DNA of 64,000 nt from Bacteroidaceae bacterium (GCA_017615245.1 JAGAAL010000037.1:1-64000); one strand, 5' to 3'; positions 50,812 through 59,514 are shown, counted from the first letter of the stretch. Numbers and translations are program-made. The notes: generated by a model from the sequence alone, not told the origin.

Positions 50812-51771
50812 TCAATTCTGGTCGACTACAGGAGGAGGGGGCGTATCGCCGCCGCCATTGTCGTCGCCGTTATCGCCTGAATCGCCTCCGGCGTCGTCGC
50901 CGCCGTCGCCTCCCTGCGATGGATCGGGTGTCGTTGGGTCGGACGGAGTGTCGCCACCACCGTTGTCATCGCCTGGCTGGTCGCCGGCAGGCTCGTCACC
51001 ACCGCTGGGTTCGGTTGTCTGACCGCCCTGCTGTCCGCTTTGCGATGTGGAAGTGCTTGTGCCGCTCTTGCGGTCGAGCATATCCTGGTATATCTTAAGC
51101 GTTCCGTTCCAGTTGCGGATGAATGCCTCGTATGGAGCGGTGTCGTCGGCAGTGAGCGAAAGTGCTTCTATCATGTTGATAAGGTCGTCGTAGGCAGCAT
51201 CGCTTGCCTTGCGTGCCTTGGCAAGGGCACCGAGTTCGGTCTCGCTGACCTCTGTACCCTGTTCAAGTCGGATGGCTTTCAGTTCTGTTTGTGCCTGTAC
51301 CATCTGGTTAAAGAGCCACGTGGCGCCCAGCGTCGCAATGTGTGTCTGCATAGCCGGCTCCGTGAGGTCGGTGATAAGATTGTCCATGACACCAGTCTCC
51401 TCATCAATCTGCGCCTGCGTGTTTAACTTGTATAAACGGAACACCCGAATCAGCGCCTCTGCCGCTGTCTCCATGTCAGTGTTACCGCTTTCGAGCCAGA
51501 GACGTACGAGTTGGTGTAGTTTTGTGTAGAGTTTGTCGCGGAGCTTGTCGGCTTCATCGCGACGACGGATTACATCGCTTGCCTTGGCCATCATGTAACA
51601 GGTGTTCTCGACACCGAAACATGAATTGAAGGCTGCTATCAGTGCTTCAATCTTGACTCCCGAGAATCCGGCAGCCGTCAGTACAGTCTTGAACGCTTCC
51701 ATCAGCGAGTAATGCTGGGCGTTCTTCAGAAGGCGTTTGGTAGGTCTTAGAAATTTCATGGTCAATTTCAT
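50812..51771 (-). CDS. DUF6261 family protein
   Basis: 319 residues, all-helical for about 240 residues, with no signal peptide or membrane segment. The N-terminus FLRPTKRLLKNAQHYSLMEAFKTVL and the DEETGVMDNLITDL region match what I recall of DUF6261, a Bacteroidales family. From about 243 on, a low-complexity Gly/Asp/Pro/Ser tail (GQQGGQTTEPSGGDEPAG and so on) of 75 residues is unusual. Function is unknown. Its whole upstream region is the palindromic array at 51809-52034. It is preceded by rodA at 357 bp and followed by the terminator at 50678-50710. Confidence 0.8.
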   Translation of the reverse strand: MKLTMKFLRPTKRLLKNAQHYSLMEAFKTVLTAAGFSGVKIEALIAAFNSCFGVENTCYMMAKASDVIRRRDEADKLRDKLYTKLHQLVRLWLESGNTDMETAAEALIRVFRLYKLNTQAQIDEETGVMDNLITDLTEPAMQTHIATLGATWLFNQMVQAQTELKAIRLEQGTEVSETELGALAKARKASDAAYDDLINMIEALSLTADDTAPYEAFIRNWNGTLKIYQDMLDRKSGTSTSTSQSGQQGGQTTEPSGGDEPAGDQPGDDNGGGDTPSDPTTPDPSQGGDGGDDAGGDSGDNGDDNGGGDTPPPPVVDQN

Positions 51772-51808
51772 TAGTTAAAGAGTTCAACAATCATGATATT
51801 TAGTCTCG

Positions 51809-52034
51809 TTACACGGTGTAAATTCTGTTCCGGGCAGCCCGGAGCGTTTTTTACACGATGTAAATTTCATTGCCAGGCGCCCCGGAGCGTTTTTTACATG
51901 ATGTAAATTTCAGTGCCGGGCAGCCCGGGACACTTTTTACATGGTGTAAATTTGGCTCCGTCCGCCCCGAAGCGTTTTTTATACGGTGTAAAAACCACCG
52001 CCATGCGCTCGGGAACGTTTTTTACATGATGTAA
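51809..52034. repeat. Six-copy palindromic array with 42-43 bp period
   Basis: Six 13-bp palindromes of form TTACAYGRTGTAA begin at 51809, 51851, 51894, 51937, 51979 and 52022. Spacing is 42, 43, 43, 42, 43. The spacers are also related: AT-rich, then a GC block (CCGGGCAGCCCGG in units 1 and 3, variants in others), then AGCGTTTT. So it is a tandem repeat with two alternating palindromes, not CRISPR. A decayed seventh palindrome (TTACATCGTGTCA, 52107-52119) is exactly two periods on. It lies 38 bp before the DUF6261 ATG. Confidence 0.92.
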
Positions 52035-52128
52035 ATTCCGTGGGCGAAGTTAAGCAATAATTTTGACACCACAAAACTTTTTATGTAAAATCTTACGGAA
52101 TTCGCTTTACATCGTGTCATTCACGCTG

Positions 52129-53601
52129 TTATTTCTGCTTGAAGTTCCTTTCAGCGTCCATACGGAGGAAGATGAAGAGCAGGAGCGTGAATCCCCACAG
52201 TGAAGAGCCGCCGTAAGAGAAGAAGGGAAGCGGTATTCCGATGACAGGCGTGAGTCCCAGCACCATTCCGATGTTCACGAAAAGGTGGAAAAGGAACACG
52301 CAGACCGCACTGTAGCCGTATACACGCCCCCAAGTGTCTGGCTGGCGTTCGGCAAGGATAATGAGCCGCCATATAAAGAGCAGATAGACTATAAGCACAC
52401 CGGCTGACCCGAGGAAACCCTCTTCCTCGCCAATCGTGCAGAAGATGAAATCGGTCTCCTGCTCAGGCACGTACTTCAACTTGGTCTGTGTTCCCTTTAG
52501 AAAGCCCTTCCCCGAAAATCCGCCAGAGCCTATTGCTATCTTAGCTTGGTTCACATTGTAGCCAGCACTGCGAACATCATCGTTTTTACCGAGCAGCACC
52601 TCGATACGCGTCTGTTGGTGCACAGGTAAAACGTTGTGGCTGAACACATAGTCACAGGTGTAATACACGAAAGTCGACGTCAGGAGGAACAGGATGATGA
52701 GCACATACCTGTAAGACTTCGTCACGGCATACTCGAAACCGAGGTACACGATGATACCCGCATTGATGATGAGCTGGACAATGCATATATTGAATGGAAT
52801 GACGTATGCCGAGAACAAATAAGCACCCAGTGTAAAGCCTAACGAATATCCCGCAGCTCCGGCAAGCAGACGACTGTCCTTGCAATAACGCCACGTGAGG
52901 AAAAGCGTACTCAGCAACGAAAGGAACAGCACCCAGCTCTCGCCCAGCGAAGCAGGCATACCCGTGACCATCTCGTCGCCGAACTTCACCCCGACCACCA
53001 CATACACGACAAGCATGAAGGCGGCAAACAGCACTGAGCCTGTCATGCCCTCACGATAGAGCACGAGGAAAAAGGAAAGATACACCAGGGCAGTACCCGT
53101 CTCCCGCTGGCCTATGATAAGCAACATCGGAAGCAAAAACAGGGCGCAGGTGCGCAGGAAGTCCTTGTAATTCGACAAACGGAAGCCGTAACGCTCCATG
53201 AACTTCCCTACCGCCAGTGCAACGGCGAACTTCGCGAACTCGGCAGGCTGAAGTTTCACCGGACCGATAGGTATCCACGATCGGGAGCCTTTTGTATCGG
53301 GTGCAATGAAGATTGTCAGCAGCAAAATAAGCATCATCATCACATATACAACCATCGACGCCTTGTAATAGAACCTCTTTTCTATCAGCAACAAAGCACC
53401 CGCGAGCAGCAAGGAAGTGAGTATCCACACAAACTGCTTGCCCGAATTCAGGTTGAAACTGAAAAGGTCAGGGTGGTGATAGTCATAGCAGGCGCCACAG
53501 ACAGAGAACCACCCCCAGAAAAGGAGTATGACATACAGCCCGATGGTGAACCAATCGAGTGAAAGGAAGATTCCGCGGTTATTTGATTCTCTCGTTACCA
53601 T
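52129..53601 (-). CDS. rodA: Rod shape-determining peptidoglycan polymerase RodA
   Basis: 490 residues, SEDS family. About ten membrane helices; conserved signatures IPIGPVKLQPAEFAKFAVAL and FFLLVLYREG, and the C-terminal GVLIVYLLFIWRLIILAE and PFFSYGGSSLWG. It polymerises glycan strands for elongation with its partner PBP2, whose gene is upstream (1-bp overlap). Longer than E. coli RodA, mostly from a loop near 320-380 (TRIEVLLGKNDDVRSAGYN), common in Bacteroidetes. Last gene of the purH-mreBCD-mrdA-rodA run. Confidence 0.95.
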   Translation of the reverse strand: MVTRESNNRGIFLSLDWFTIGLYVILLFWGWFSVCGACYDYHHPDLFSFNLNSGKQFVWILTSLLLAGALLLIEKRFYYKASMVVYVMMMLILLLTIFIAPDTKGSRSWIPIGPVKLQPAEFAKFAVALAVGKFMERYGFRLSNYKDFLRTCALFLLPMLLIIGQRETGTALVYLSFFLVLYREGMTGSVLFAAFMLVVYVVVGVKFGDEMVTGMPASLGESWVLFLSLLSTLFLTWRYCKDSRLLAGAAGYSLGFTLGAYLFSAYVIPFNICIVQLIINAGIIVYLGFEYAVTKSYRYVLIILFLLTSTFVYYTCDYVFSHNVLPVHQQTRIEVLLGKNDDVRSAGYNVNQAKIAIGSGGFSGKGFLKGTQTKLKYVPEQETDFIFCTIGEEEGFLGSAGVLIVYLLFIWRLIILAERQPDTWGRVYGYSAVCVFLFHLFVNIGMVLGLTPVIGIPLPFFSYGGSSLWGFTLLLFIFLRMDAERNFKQK

Positions 53602-55436
53602 TAGTAAATGCTTCTGTTTGCAATCGCGGAGGCTCGTGTCTGGCTTGCAGCCGACAGTTCGCCACGGATATACTGTTCCATTATAAGGGAGCCAATCGGC
53701 ACCCCAAACGTAGCACCGAAACCTCCATTCTCAACATACACCGCCACAGCAATCTGCGGATTGTTCTTCGGTGCGAAACCCATGAAGACTGAGTGGTCGT
53801 GACCACGGTTCTGCGCTGTACCCGTCTTTCCGCAAACCTCGTACCAAGGATTTTGCGCCCCACGACACGTTCCTATGCCGCTGGTAACAGCTCCTCTCAT
53901 GCCACTAACCACCTCCTCGTAATAAGCGGAGTTCACTTTAGTGTAGTGACGACGCTGCAGGCTGTCAGCAATCTCTCCACCAACGATGCGCTTCACCACA
54001 TGAGGCGTAACATAGTAACCTCTATTGGCAATAGTCGCCCCCTGGTTCGCAATCTGCAACGGTGTCAGCGTGACCTCGCCCTGCCCGATGGCAATGCTGA
54101 TGACTGTCAACGCATTCCAACGGTTCAAATGCTTGTCGTAATACTCTGCATTCGGAATCATGCCACGGCTTTCGCCCGGCATATCGATACCCAGCTTGTA
54201 ACCGAAGCCCATCGACACCATGTAGTCCTTCCACCGCGTCATAGCATCCTGCACCGAAGCGTACTTGCTGCGATTACCGAACATATAATACAGTCCCCAG
54301 CAGAAAAAACCGTTACATGAAGTGGATAAAGCAGGCTTCACGCTCAAAGGAGAAGGATGTGAATGGCATCCAACCTTCAGATTACGATAACGGAACCCTC
54401 CTGTACAAGGGTAAGACGTAACGTCGGCCTGAATGATACCCTCTTGCATGAATGTCAAAGCCTGCGAGGGCTTGAAGGTAGAGCCTGGAGGGTATGTACC
54501 CGAGATGGCGCGGTTGAACATAGGATGATCCGGGTCTTTAAGCATGTTCATAATTTTCTCGCCACGCTCTTTACCCACCATATCGAACGCGCTGTAAGTC
54601 GGGGAAGACACCATACACAGTATCTCGCCCGTCGCTGGCTCGATAGCAACAATCGCTCCACGCTTGCCACGCATCAGCCGCTCGCCCAGAGCCTGAAGTT
54701 CAATGTCAAGACTGAGTACAATATCCTTCCCGGGAATCGGTTGCTGGTCGTCAAGGCCGTCGTTGAACTTCCCCTGAATCTTTCCCCTCGCATCACGAAG
54801 TAAGACTTCGATCCCTTTCTGTCCTCTCAACACCTGTTCGTACGATCGTTCCACACCCTGCTTCCCAATGTAGTCGCCGGCATTGTAGTAATCATTTTCC
54901 GCAATGTCGTTTCCAGACACTTCAGCCACGTACCCAAGCACATGAGCCGCGTTTGGGTAACGGTATTGACGCGCATTGCGTTCGCGAACATAAAATCCCT
55001 TGAAACGAAACATCTTCTCCTGGAAAACCAAGAAATCTGCAGACGATATCTGAGGTCGGAAAAGCTGCTGCGAATACGATGAATAGCCGGGGTTCTTGTC
55101 AGTATTCTTTATCCAAGCCATCCTCTCGTCGAACTCCTCACGGCTGATGTGCAGCGTCCGGCAAAAGTCGAGTGTGTCCAAGTCGCCGATTTCCCGCGTG
55201 ATAACCATCACGTCGTAAGCCGGTTCATTATAAACCAGCAGCTTCCCGTTCCTGTCGTAAATCGAACCGCGGGAAGGAAAGATAATCTTATTATAGATAG
55301 CATTGTTCCTCGAAATTTCCTCGTAGTCGTTTGGCACCAACTGCAAGAAAGCCAAACGAATGATGTAGGCCACTACCACTAATAGTGCAATGCCCGCTAT
55401 CACATATTGACGACGTTCAAACTCATAAGCTTTCAT
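53601..55436 (-). CDS. mrdA: Penicillin-binding protein 2
   Basis: 611 residues, class B transpeptidase of the elongasome. One membrane segment (about 13-31), a dimerisation/pedestal region, then the transpeptidase domain with STFKPS (SxxK, about 321), SCN (about 386) and KTGTAQ (about 543). It cross-links peptidoglycan in the periplasm with RodA. The start overlaps mreD by 4 bp. All three catalytic motifs are intact. Confidence 0.95.
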   Translation of the reverse strand: MKAYEFERRQYVIAGIALLVVVAYIIRLAFLQLVPNDYEEISRNNAIYNKIIFPSRGSIYDRNGKLLVYNEPAYDVMVITREIGDLDTLDFCRTLHISREEFDERMAWIKNTDKNPGYSSYSQQLFRPQISSADFLVFQEKMFRFKGFYVRERNARQYRYPNAAHVLGYVAEVSGNDIAENDYYNAGDYIGKQGVERSYEQVLRGQKGIEVLLRDARGKIQGKFNDGLDDQQPIPGKDIVLSLDIELQALGERLMRGKRGAIVAIEPATGEILCMVSSPTYSAFDMVGKERGEKIMNMLKDPDHPMFNRAISGTYPPGSTFKPSQALTFMQEGIIQADVTSYPCTGGFRYRNLKVGCHSHPSPLSVKPALSTSCNGFFCWGLYYMFGNRSKYASVQDAMTRWKDYMVSMGFGYKLGIDMPGESRGMIPNAEYYDKHLNRWNALTVISIAIGQGEVTLTPLQIANQGATIANRGYYVTPHVVKRIVGGEIADSLQRRHYTKVNSAYYEEVVSGMRGAVTSGIGTCRGAQNPWYEVCGKTGTAQNRGHDHSVFMGFAPKNNPQIAVAVYVENGGFGATFGVPIGSLIMEQYIRGELSAASQTRASAIANRSIY

Positions 55437-55960
55437 TTCCCGACTTCCCTTTCCTCAATGCGGTTGCGAACAATGTATTCCACACACACAGATATCACCG
55501 TTGCAATAATGGTACCCCCTATCATGGCACCAATCGTAAGCAACAGATCCTCTAAAGAGAACGCTTCGAGGAAGTAGAAGGTGAAATGTAACAGGCCCAT
55601 ACAAGAGACCGAATACCAGCAATATCTTGTCAACCCCATATTCTGAATCGTGGGCTTGAAAGAATCCACCATGTCACGAGGCATAAACAGCTTCAGGATA
55701 GAAGGCTTCACCATTGCAAGCAGTACACAACTTGCCGCAGCCATTCCCATCGTGTTTGAAAAGATATCATAAAGCATCCCGATGCCAAATCCCCACCATA
55801 ACAACGACATACGCGACACCGCTGTCTCGCAGCAGATGATCATATACCCGATAATGAGAGGTGTGGCATAGCCAAACAAGTGCAAGTGATTGAGTACCAA
55901 CAACTGCACAGCAAGTAGCAACACCATCCTACCTAATCGTATGTATGTCTCTCGTTTCAT
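55433..55960 (-). CDS. mreD: Rod shape-determining protein MreD
   Basis: 175 residues, about five membrane helices (LLLAVQLLVLNHL, LWWGFGIGMLYDIFSNTMGMAAAS, GAMIGGTIIATVISVCVEYIV). The sequence is poorly conserved as usual, but length, topology and place between mreC and mrdA settle it. It helps position the elongation complex in the inner membrane. It lies 18 bp after mreC. Confidence 0.88.
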   Translation of the reverse strand: MKRETYIRLGRMVLLLAVQLLVLNHLHLFGYATPLIIGYMIICCETAVSRMSLLWWGFGIGMLYDIFSNTMGMAAASCVLLAMVKPSILKLFMPRDMVDSFKPTIQNMGLTRYCWYSVSCMGLLHFTFYFLEAFSLEDLLLTIGAMIGGTIIATVISVCVEYIVRNRIEEREVGK

Positions 55961-55978
55961 GCAACTCTCTTTACACCG

Positions 55979-56827
55979 TTATTCTAAGTTCATCAGCGAA
56001 TCTGCAACAAACTCTAAAGTACGTTTCTCTGCATGATGGTAATTAGTAATCACACTTACATTATGAACAGAAGTGTAATCAACTGCCAGCAACACCTTCA
56101 ACTTCTGTGACAAACCATCATCCGACTGCCCCATACTCACAACTTTACCTATGGGAATGCCCGACGGGAAGATATCCGAATGCCCGTTCGTCTCGACAAC
56201 CTCATCCACGGAAGCTTTTACATGCAATGGCACCCCTGTCATATAACCATATTGGCAACTGCCAAACTCCCATTCCATCGTACCAAACGACTGATGATCC
56301 TTCAGCTGACAGCTCACCTTCGACTTCATGTTGATCAAAGGCATCACGATGGAATAATGATCCGATGTAAGAAACACTATTCCCACCACACCACTCGAAC
56401 TTACAACACCCATCTCAGGTCGGATACCATCCTGCGATCCCTTGTTCAGCGTCAACAAGTTCATGCTATGGTTCGTCGTAGCATTTACTATCTGTGCACT
56501 GACGAATCTGTAACGCGAACGATTGAAACCTTCAAACTGTAAAGTATCTATCCGGTGAGCAGCCAACTCTCTTTTCATCTCATGCACTTCTTCCCGCAAC
56601 AATTCATTCTCCTTTTCCAACTGTAGATTAACCGAATTAAGCCCCACATACGAAGTTACACCATCTACAGCAGAGTAAATACCCCCTACGAACGAATTGG
56701 CAGTGGTGAAAAACACACTGCCTTGATAGTTGTTGAAACGGAACAATAAAGCAAGGCAGAATCCCTCCATCAGGAAGAATACGAACCAATGCTTATATTT
56801 GACGATAAAGTCAATAAGATTCTGCAT
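55979..56827 (-). CDS. mreC: Rod shape-determining protein MreC
   Basis: 282 residues. One N-terminal membrane segment (about 14-30), a coiled coil (about 68-92, LQLEKENELLREEVHEMKREL) and two periplasmic beta-barrel domains with the MreC signature NKGSQDGIRPEMGVVSSSGVVG. It links MreB to the wall synthases. It begins 10 bp after mreB. Confidence 0.93.
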   Translation of the reverse strand: MQNLIDFIVKYKHWFVFFLMEGFCLALLFRFNNYQGSVFFTTANSFVGGIYSAVDGVTSYVGLNSVNLQLEKENELLREEVHEMKRELAAHRIDTLQFEGFNRSRYRFVSAQIVNATTNHSMNLLTLNKGSQDGIRPEMGVVSSSGVVGIVFLTSDHYSIVMPLINMKSKVSCQLKDHQSFGTMEWEFGSCQYGYMTGVPLHVKASVDEVVETNGHSDIFPSGIPIGKVVSMGQSDDGLSQKLKVLLAVDYTSVHNVSVITNYHHAEKRTLEFVADSLMNLE

Positions 56828-56837
56828 GGTCTGGGTG

Positions 56838-57878
56838 TTATCTCATCAACACTGCGTCGTATAAATGAATATTCTTTAATGTGATACCTGTGCCTTTTGC
56901 CACGCTGTGCAATGGATCCTCTGCAATGTGGAACGGAATATGAATTTTATCCGTAAGACGCTTGTCTAATCCACGCAATAGAGCGCCTCCGCCTGTGAGG
57001 TATATACCGTTCTTCACAATGTCAGCATAGATTTCAGGTGGAGTTTTCTCAAGTGCACTTAATATCGCGGTCTCAATCTTTGCCACTGACTTATCGATGC
57101 AGTGTGCGATTTCCTGATAGCAAACCGATATCTCCATTGGAAGTGCCGTGATTCGGTTCGGGCCATGTACTACATACTCCTCCGGAGCATTGTCCGTGAG
57201 GTCTGTCAAAGCCGATCCTACGTTTATCTTGATACGTTCAGCCATACGCTCTGACACTTTCACGTTGTGCTGACGGCTCATATATTCCTGAATATCGTAA
57301 GTCAATTCATCACCAGCGATACGAATCGAACTGTTCGAGACGATACCGCAAAGCGAGATGACAGCAATTTCTGTCGAACCGCCACCAATGTCAACCACCA
57401 TGTGGCCTTCAGGGGCAGTTACATCAAGTCCTATACCAATAGCAGCCGCCATAGGTTCGAACAACAGATATACATCGCGTCCTCCTGAGTGCTCGGCGCT
57501 ATCACGCACAGCTCGGAGCTCTACTTCTGTTGAACCAGAAGGCACACCAATGACCATGCGGAGAGAAGGAGGAGCCATGAAACTGCGGCCTGTGTTAATC
57601 TTCTTTATCAGTCCGCGCATCATTTGCTCACATGCGTTGAAGTCTGCAATCACACCATCTTTCAGCGGACGGCATGTACGAATGTCTGGATGAGTCTTCT
57701 CGTGCATCATCTTAGCCTTCTTACCCACCTCTATCATCTTATTTGTCTTACGGTCCAATGCCACTACAGAGGGTTCGTCCACCACAATCTTACCATTACT
57801 AATGATGATGGTGTTAGCAGTTCCAAGGTCCATTGCAATGTCCTGCGTCAGAGAAAAAAGACTTGAAAAAAATCCCAT
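56838..57878 (-). CDS. mreB: Rod shape-determining actin-like protein MreB
   Basis: 346 residues. Actin-fold ATPase with the phosphate loops DLGTANTIIISNGKIVVDEPSVVALD (about 16-41), VVDIGGGSTEIAVISLCGI and AIGIGLDVTAPEGHM (about 148-180), and LTGGGALLRGLDKRL near the end. It forms the cytoskeletal filaments that guide RodA/PBP2. Its translation is very close to the family norm. It starts 94 bp after purH and may share its promoter. Confidence 0.96.
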   Translation of the reverse strand: MGFFSSLFSLTQDIAMDLGTANTIIISNGKIVVDEPSVVALDRKTNKMIEVGKKAKMMHEKTHPDIRTCRPLKDGVIADFNACEQMMRGLIKKINTGRSFMAPPSLRMVIGVPSGSTEVELRAVRDSAEHSGGRDVYLLFEPMAAAIGIGLDVTAPEGHMVVDIGGGSTEIAVISLCGIVSNSSIRIAGDELTYDIQEYMSRQHNVKVSERMAERIKINVGSALTDLTDNAPEEYVVHGPNRITALPMEISVCYQEIAHCIDKSVAKIETAILSALEKTPPEIYADIVKNGIYLTGGGALLRGLDKRLTDKIHIPFHIAEDPLHSVAKGTGITLKNIHLYDAVLMR

Positions 57879-57972
57879 ATTATTTTCAATTTACCAATTT
57901 AAAAACGTTCTATCTATTTGGTCATTTAACCATTTTGCTATTCGCTAACATCTAACGCCTAAAGTCTAGAGT

Positions 57973-58563
57973 CTAACCCTTGAAGTAAGCGTCGATAGCA
58001 GTATCGTAGTGTGAGCTGGTAGCAAAAGCACGTTCTGCAAACCATTTACGCTGTTCCTTTGTCGTCTCAGCACCTTGTGCCTTGATGATGTCTGTCAGCG
58101 GTCCGTATTCGGCTTTGCTTGGCACTATCACCACGTCATTGAAGTTCTTGGCAGCAGCACGAATCAGTGAGATACCACCTATATCAATCTTTTCGATAAT
58201 CTCAGCCTCGTCAGTAGTGTTTGCTACGGTCTCTTCAAATGGATAGAGGTCAACAACAACCAAGTCGATTTCAGGAATGGCATATTTAGCCATCTCTTGC
58301 TGATCGCTTTCAAGTTCTCTACGACCTAAGATTCCACCGAAAACCTTTGGATGCAGCGTCTTCACGCGTCCACCTAGTATCGACGGATAGGTTGTCAAGT
58401 CTTCCACTTTCTCACATGCATAACCCAAACTCTCGATGAAAGCCTGTGTTCCTCCTGTCGAAAGGAACTTCACACCATTCTTGTTCAGCTCTGCCAACAA
58501 TTCCTCAAGTCCGTCTTTATGAAATACTGATATCAGCGCAGTTTTTATTGTCTTCTTGCTCAT
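57973..58563 (-). CDS. purH: PurH N-terminal IMP cyclohydrolase domain as a stand-alone gene
   Basis: 196 residues from ATG 58563. It matches the MGS-like IMP cyclohydrolase part of PurH throughout (ISVFHKDGLEELLAELNKNGVKFLSTGGTQ, PSILGGRVKTLHPKVFGG, VDLYPFEETVA). The usual bifunctional PurH has about 500 residues; here the gene stops after YFKG at the end of the first domain, and the 94 bp to mreB cannot hold the transformylase half. So AICAR transformylase must be a separate gene elsewhere, or absent. The stop lies in repeat-like CTAGAGTCTAAC sequence. Placement next to mreB is the typical Bacteroidetes order. Confidence 0.85.
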   Translation of the reverse strand: MSKKTIKTALISVFHKDGLEELLAELNKNGVKFLSTGGTQAFIESLGYACEKVEDLTTYPSILGGRVKTLHPKVFGGILGRRELESDQQEMAKYAIPEIDLVVVDLYPFEETVANTTDEAEIIEKIDIGGISLIRAAAKNFNDVVIVPSKAEYGPLTDIIKAQGAETTKEQRKWFAERAFATSSHYDTAIDAYFKG

Positions 58564-58602
58564 TTTAATTTGAATTGTAATTTGATTACCTCGTTTGAAC
58601 TG

Positions 58603-58610
58603 CAAAATTA
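58603..58610 (-). promoter_or_regulatory. -7 element of the purH-mre operon
   Basis: TAATTTTG on the minus strand, 40 bp before ATG 58563. The -33 position is a poor match. It is divergent from the 58674-58681 promoter. Confidence 0.45.
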
Positions 58611-58673
58611 CAAAAATAAACTGATAGTAAGTGAATTATAAGCCATTTATTTTTCAAAAAGACAAATATTCTT

Positions 58674-58681
58674 TATTTTTG
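58674..58681 (+). promoter_or_regulatory. -7 element of the TonB-like gene
   Basis: TATTTTTG, 20 bp before the ATG at 58701, preceded at the right distance by a T-rich -33 (TTTT at 58651). Confidence 0.45.
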
Positions 58682-58700
58682 CACTCAAAACCATCGAAAA

Positions 58701-59177
58701 ATGGAACAATTGACAACATTTCATTTCACAATCAGCCGATTCATTCCGATGTTCATTTGGACAATCGGTCTTTTCTGCAGTTTGCCAATCAAAGCCCAAA
58801 TCTTTGATTTTGGCTACCCGCGGACGGAACGCCGTCAAGTTCCTCAAGAACCCGTCGAACCAGCCAAGTATAAAGGAGGTAATGCGGGGCTAAATCGCTT
58901 CCTTGAAAAGGAATTCAAACGCAACCCTGACAAAACCGACATACAAGGCCAGATAGTGGTCGCCTGTATCATCAACGAAAAAGGGAAAATATCAGAAACC
59001 CAAATATCTCGCAGCCTCGACAAAGATCTTGACAACGAGGCATTACGCGTCATTAAGAAACTCAAGTTCAAACCCGCCAAGCAAGGGAAAAAGGCTATTT
59101 CGAGCCGCATCAACATTGTGTTTCCCATCCGCAAAGGGAAAGTGTCTTTCTCTACGCTCAAAACCATAGACGTATAG
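58701..59177 (+). CDS. Small TonB C-terminal-domain protein
   Basis: 158 residues. A hydrophobic segment (about 12-33, RFIPMFIWTIGLFCSLPIKA) looks like a signal peptide cleaved near IKA-Q. The rest is the TonB C-terminal fold: VVACIINEKGKISETQISRSLDKDLDNEALRVIKKLKFKPAKQGKKAISSRINIVF (in short blocks about 85-140). There is no proline-rich spacer, so it may not span the periplasm and may not be a working energy transducer. Single gene with its own promoter, divergent from purH. Confidence 0.75.
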   Translation: MEQLTTFHFTISRFIPMFIWTIGLFCSLPIKAQIFDFGYPRTERRQVPQEPVEPAKYKGGNAGLNRFLEKEFKRNPDKTDIQGQIVVACIINEKGKISETQISRSLDKDLDNEALRVIKKLKFKPAKQGKKAISSRINIVFPIRKGKVSFSTLKTIDV

Positions 59178-59212
59178 GAATCCTTGCAAAACAGGAAGTA
59201 GCAAACCACAAC

Positions 59213-59242
59213 CAACATATGTTCATACATGAACATATGTTG
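59213..59242. repeat. 14-bp inverted repeat, loop of 2
   Basis: CAACATATGTTCAT and its exact complement ATGAACATATGTTG flank two bases, 36 bp beyond the TonB-like gene stop. There is no T-run after it, so a Rho-independent terminator is not certain. The remaining stretch to 59398 holds no gene. Confidence 0.7.
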
Positions 59243-59398
59243 TGAAGAGATTGTGCCTGTTAATTCTTAAACTTAAATTCCACACAAGGTTTCGCCCTCC
59301 CATTTTCTTGACCAAAGTCAAACTGATAGTTTTAGAGAAGAAATGCCAGAGTGCAGTCGAACAATTGTCGGAGTTCACTCAAGCAAATGACATAGAAC

Positions 59399-59435
59399 AA
59401 AAAAAGCGCTGAGAACCATACGGTTTTCAGCGCTT
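59399..59435 (-). terminator. Terminator of tRNA-Phe
   Basis: A 14-bp stem with one G-U-type mismatch (AAGCGCTGAGAACC / GGTTTTCAGCGCTT) and a 4-nt loop, followed on the minus strand by seven T. It lies 6 bp beyond the tRNA 3' end. Confidence 0.8.
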
Positions 59436-59441
59436 CTAATG

Positions 59442-59514
59442 TGGTACCTCCAGGATTCGAACCGGGGACACACGGATTTTCAGTCCGATGCTCTACCTAC
59501 TGAGCTAAGGCACC
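59442..59514 (-). tRNA. tRNA-Phe (GAA anticodon)
   Basis: 73 nt. Acceptor GGTGCCT/AGGTACC, D arm GCTC/GAGC, anticodon loop CTGAAAA (GAA at 59479-59481), T loop TTCGAAT, discriminator A. Small deviations: position 27-43 is T-T and the T stem has one C-T mismatch, as I read it. The 3' CCA is not encoded. A strong terminator follows. Confidence 0.9.

Noticed and set aside
50645..51022. Pro/Ser-rich + strand open frame of 125 codons
   Set aside because: Antisense to the low-complexity tail of the DUF6261 gene; a composition artefact.
51809..52034. A CRISPR array
   Set aside because: The between-repeat segments are related to each other, the repeat is only 13 bp and itself palindromic, and there are no cas genes nearby.
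57879..57972. A frameshift that cut purH in half
   Set aside because: Only 94 bp separate purH and mreB, so the missing 300 codons cannot be there. A split gene fits better than a frameshift.
59442..59514. tRNA-Phe as a pseudogene because of two stem mismatches
   Set aside because: All key tRNA features, a correct GAA anticodon and a strong terminator are present; two odd pairs are tolerable.
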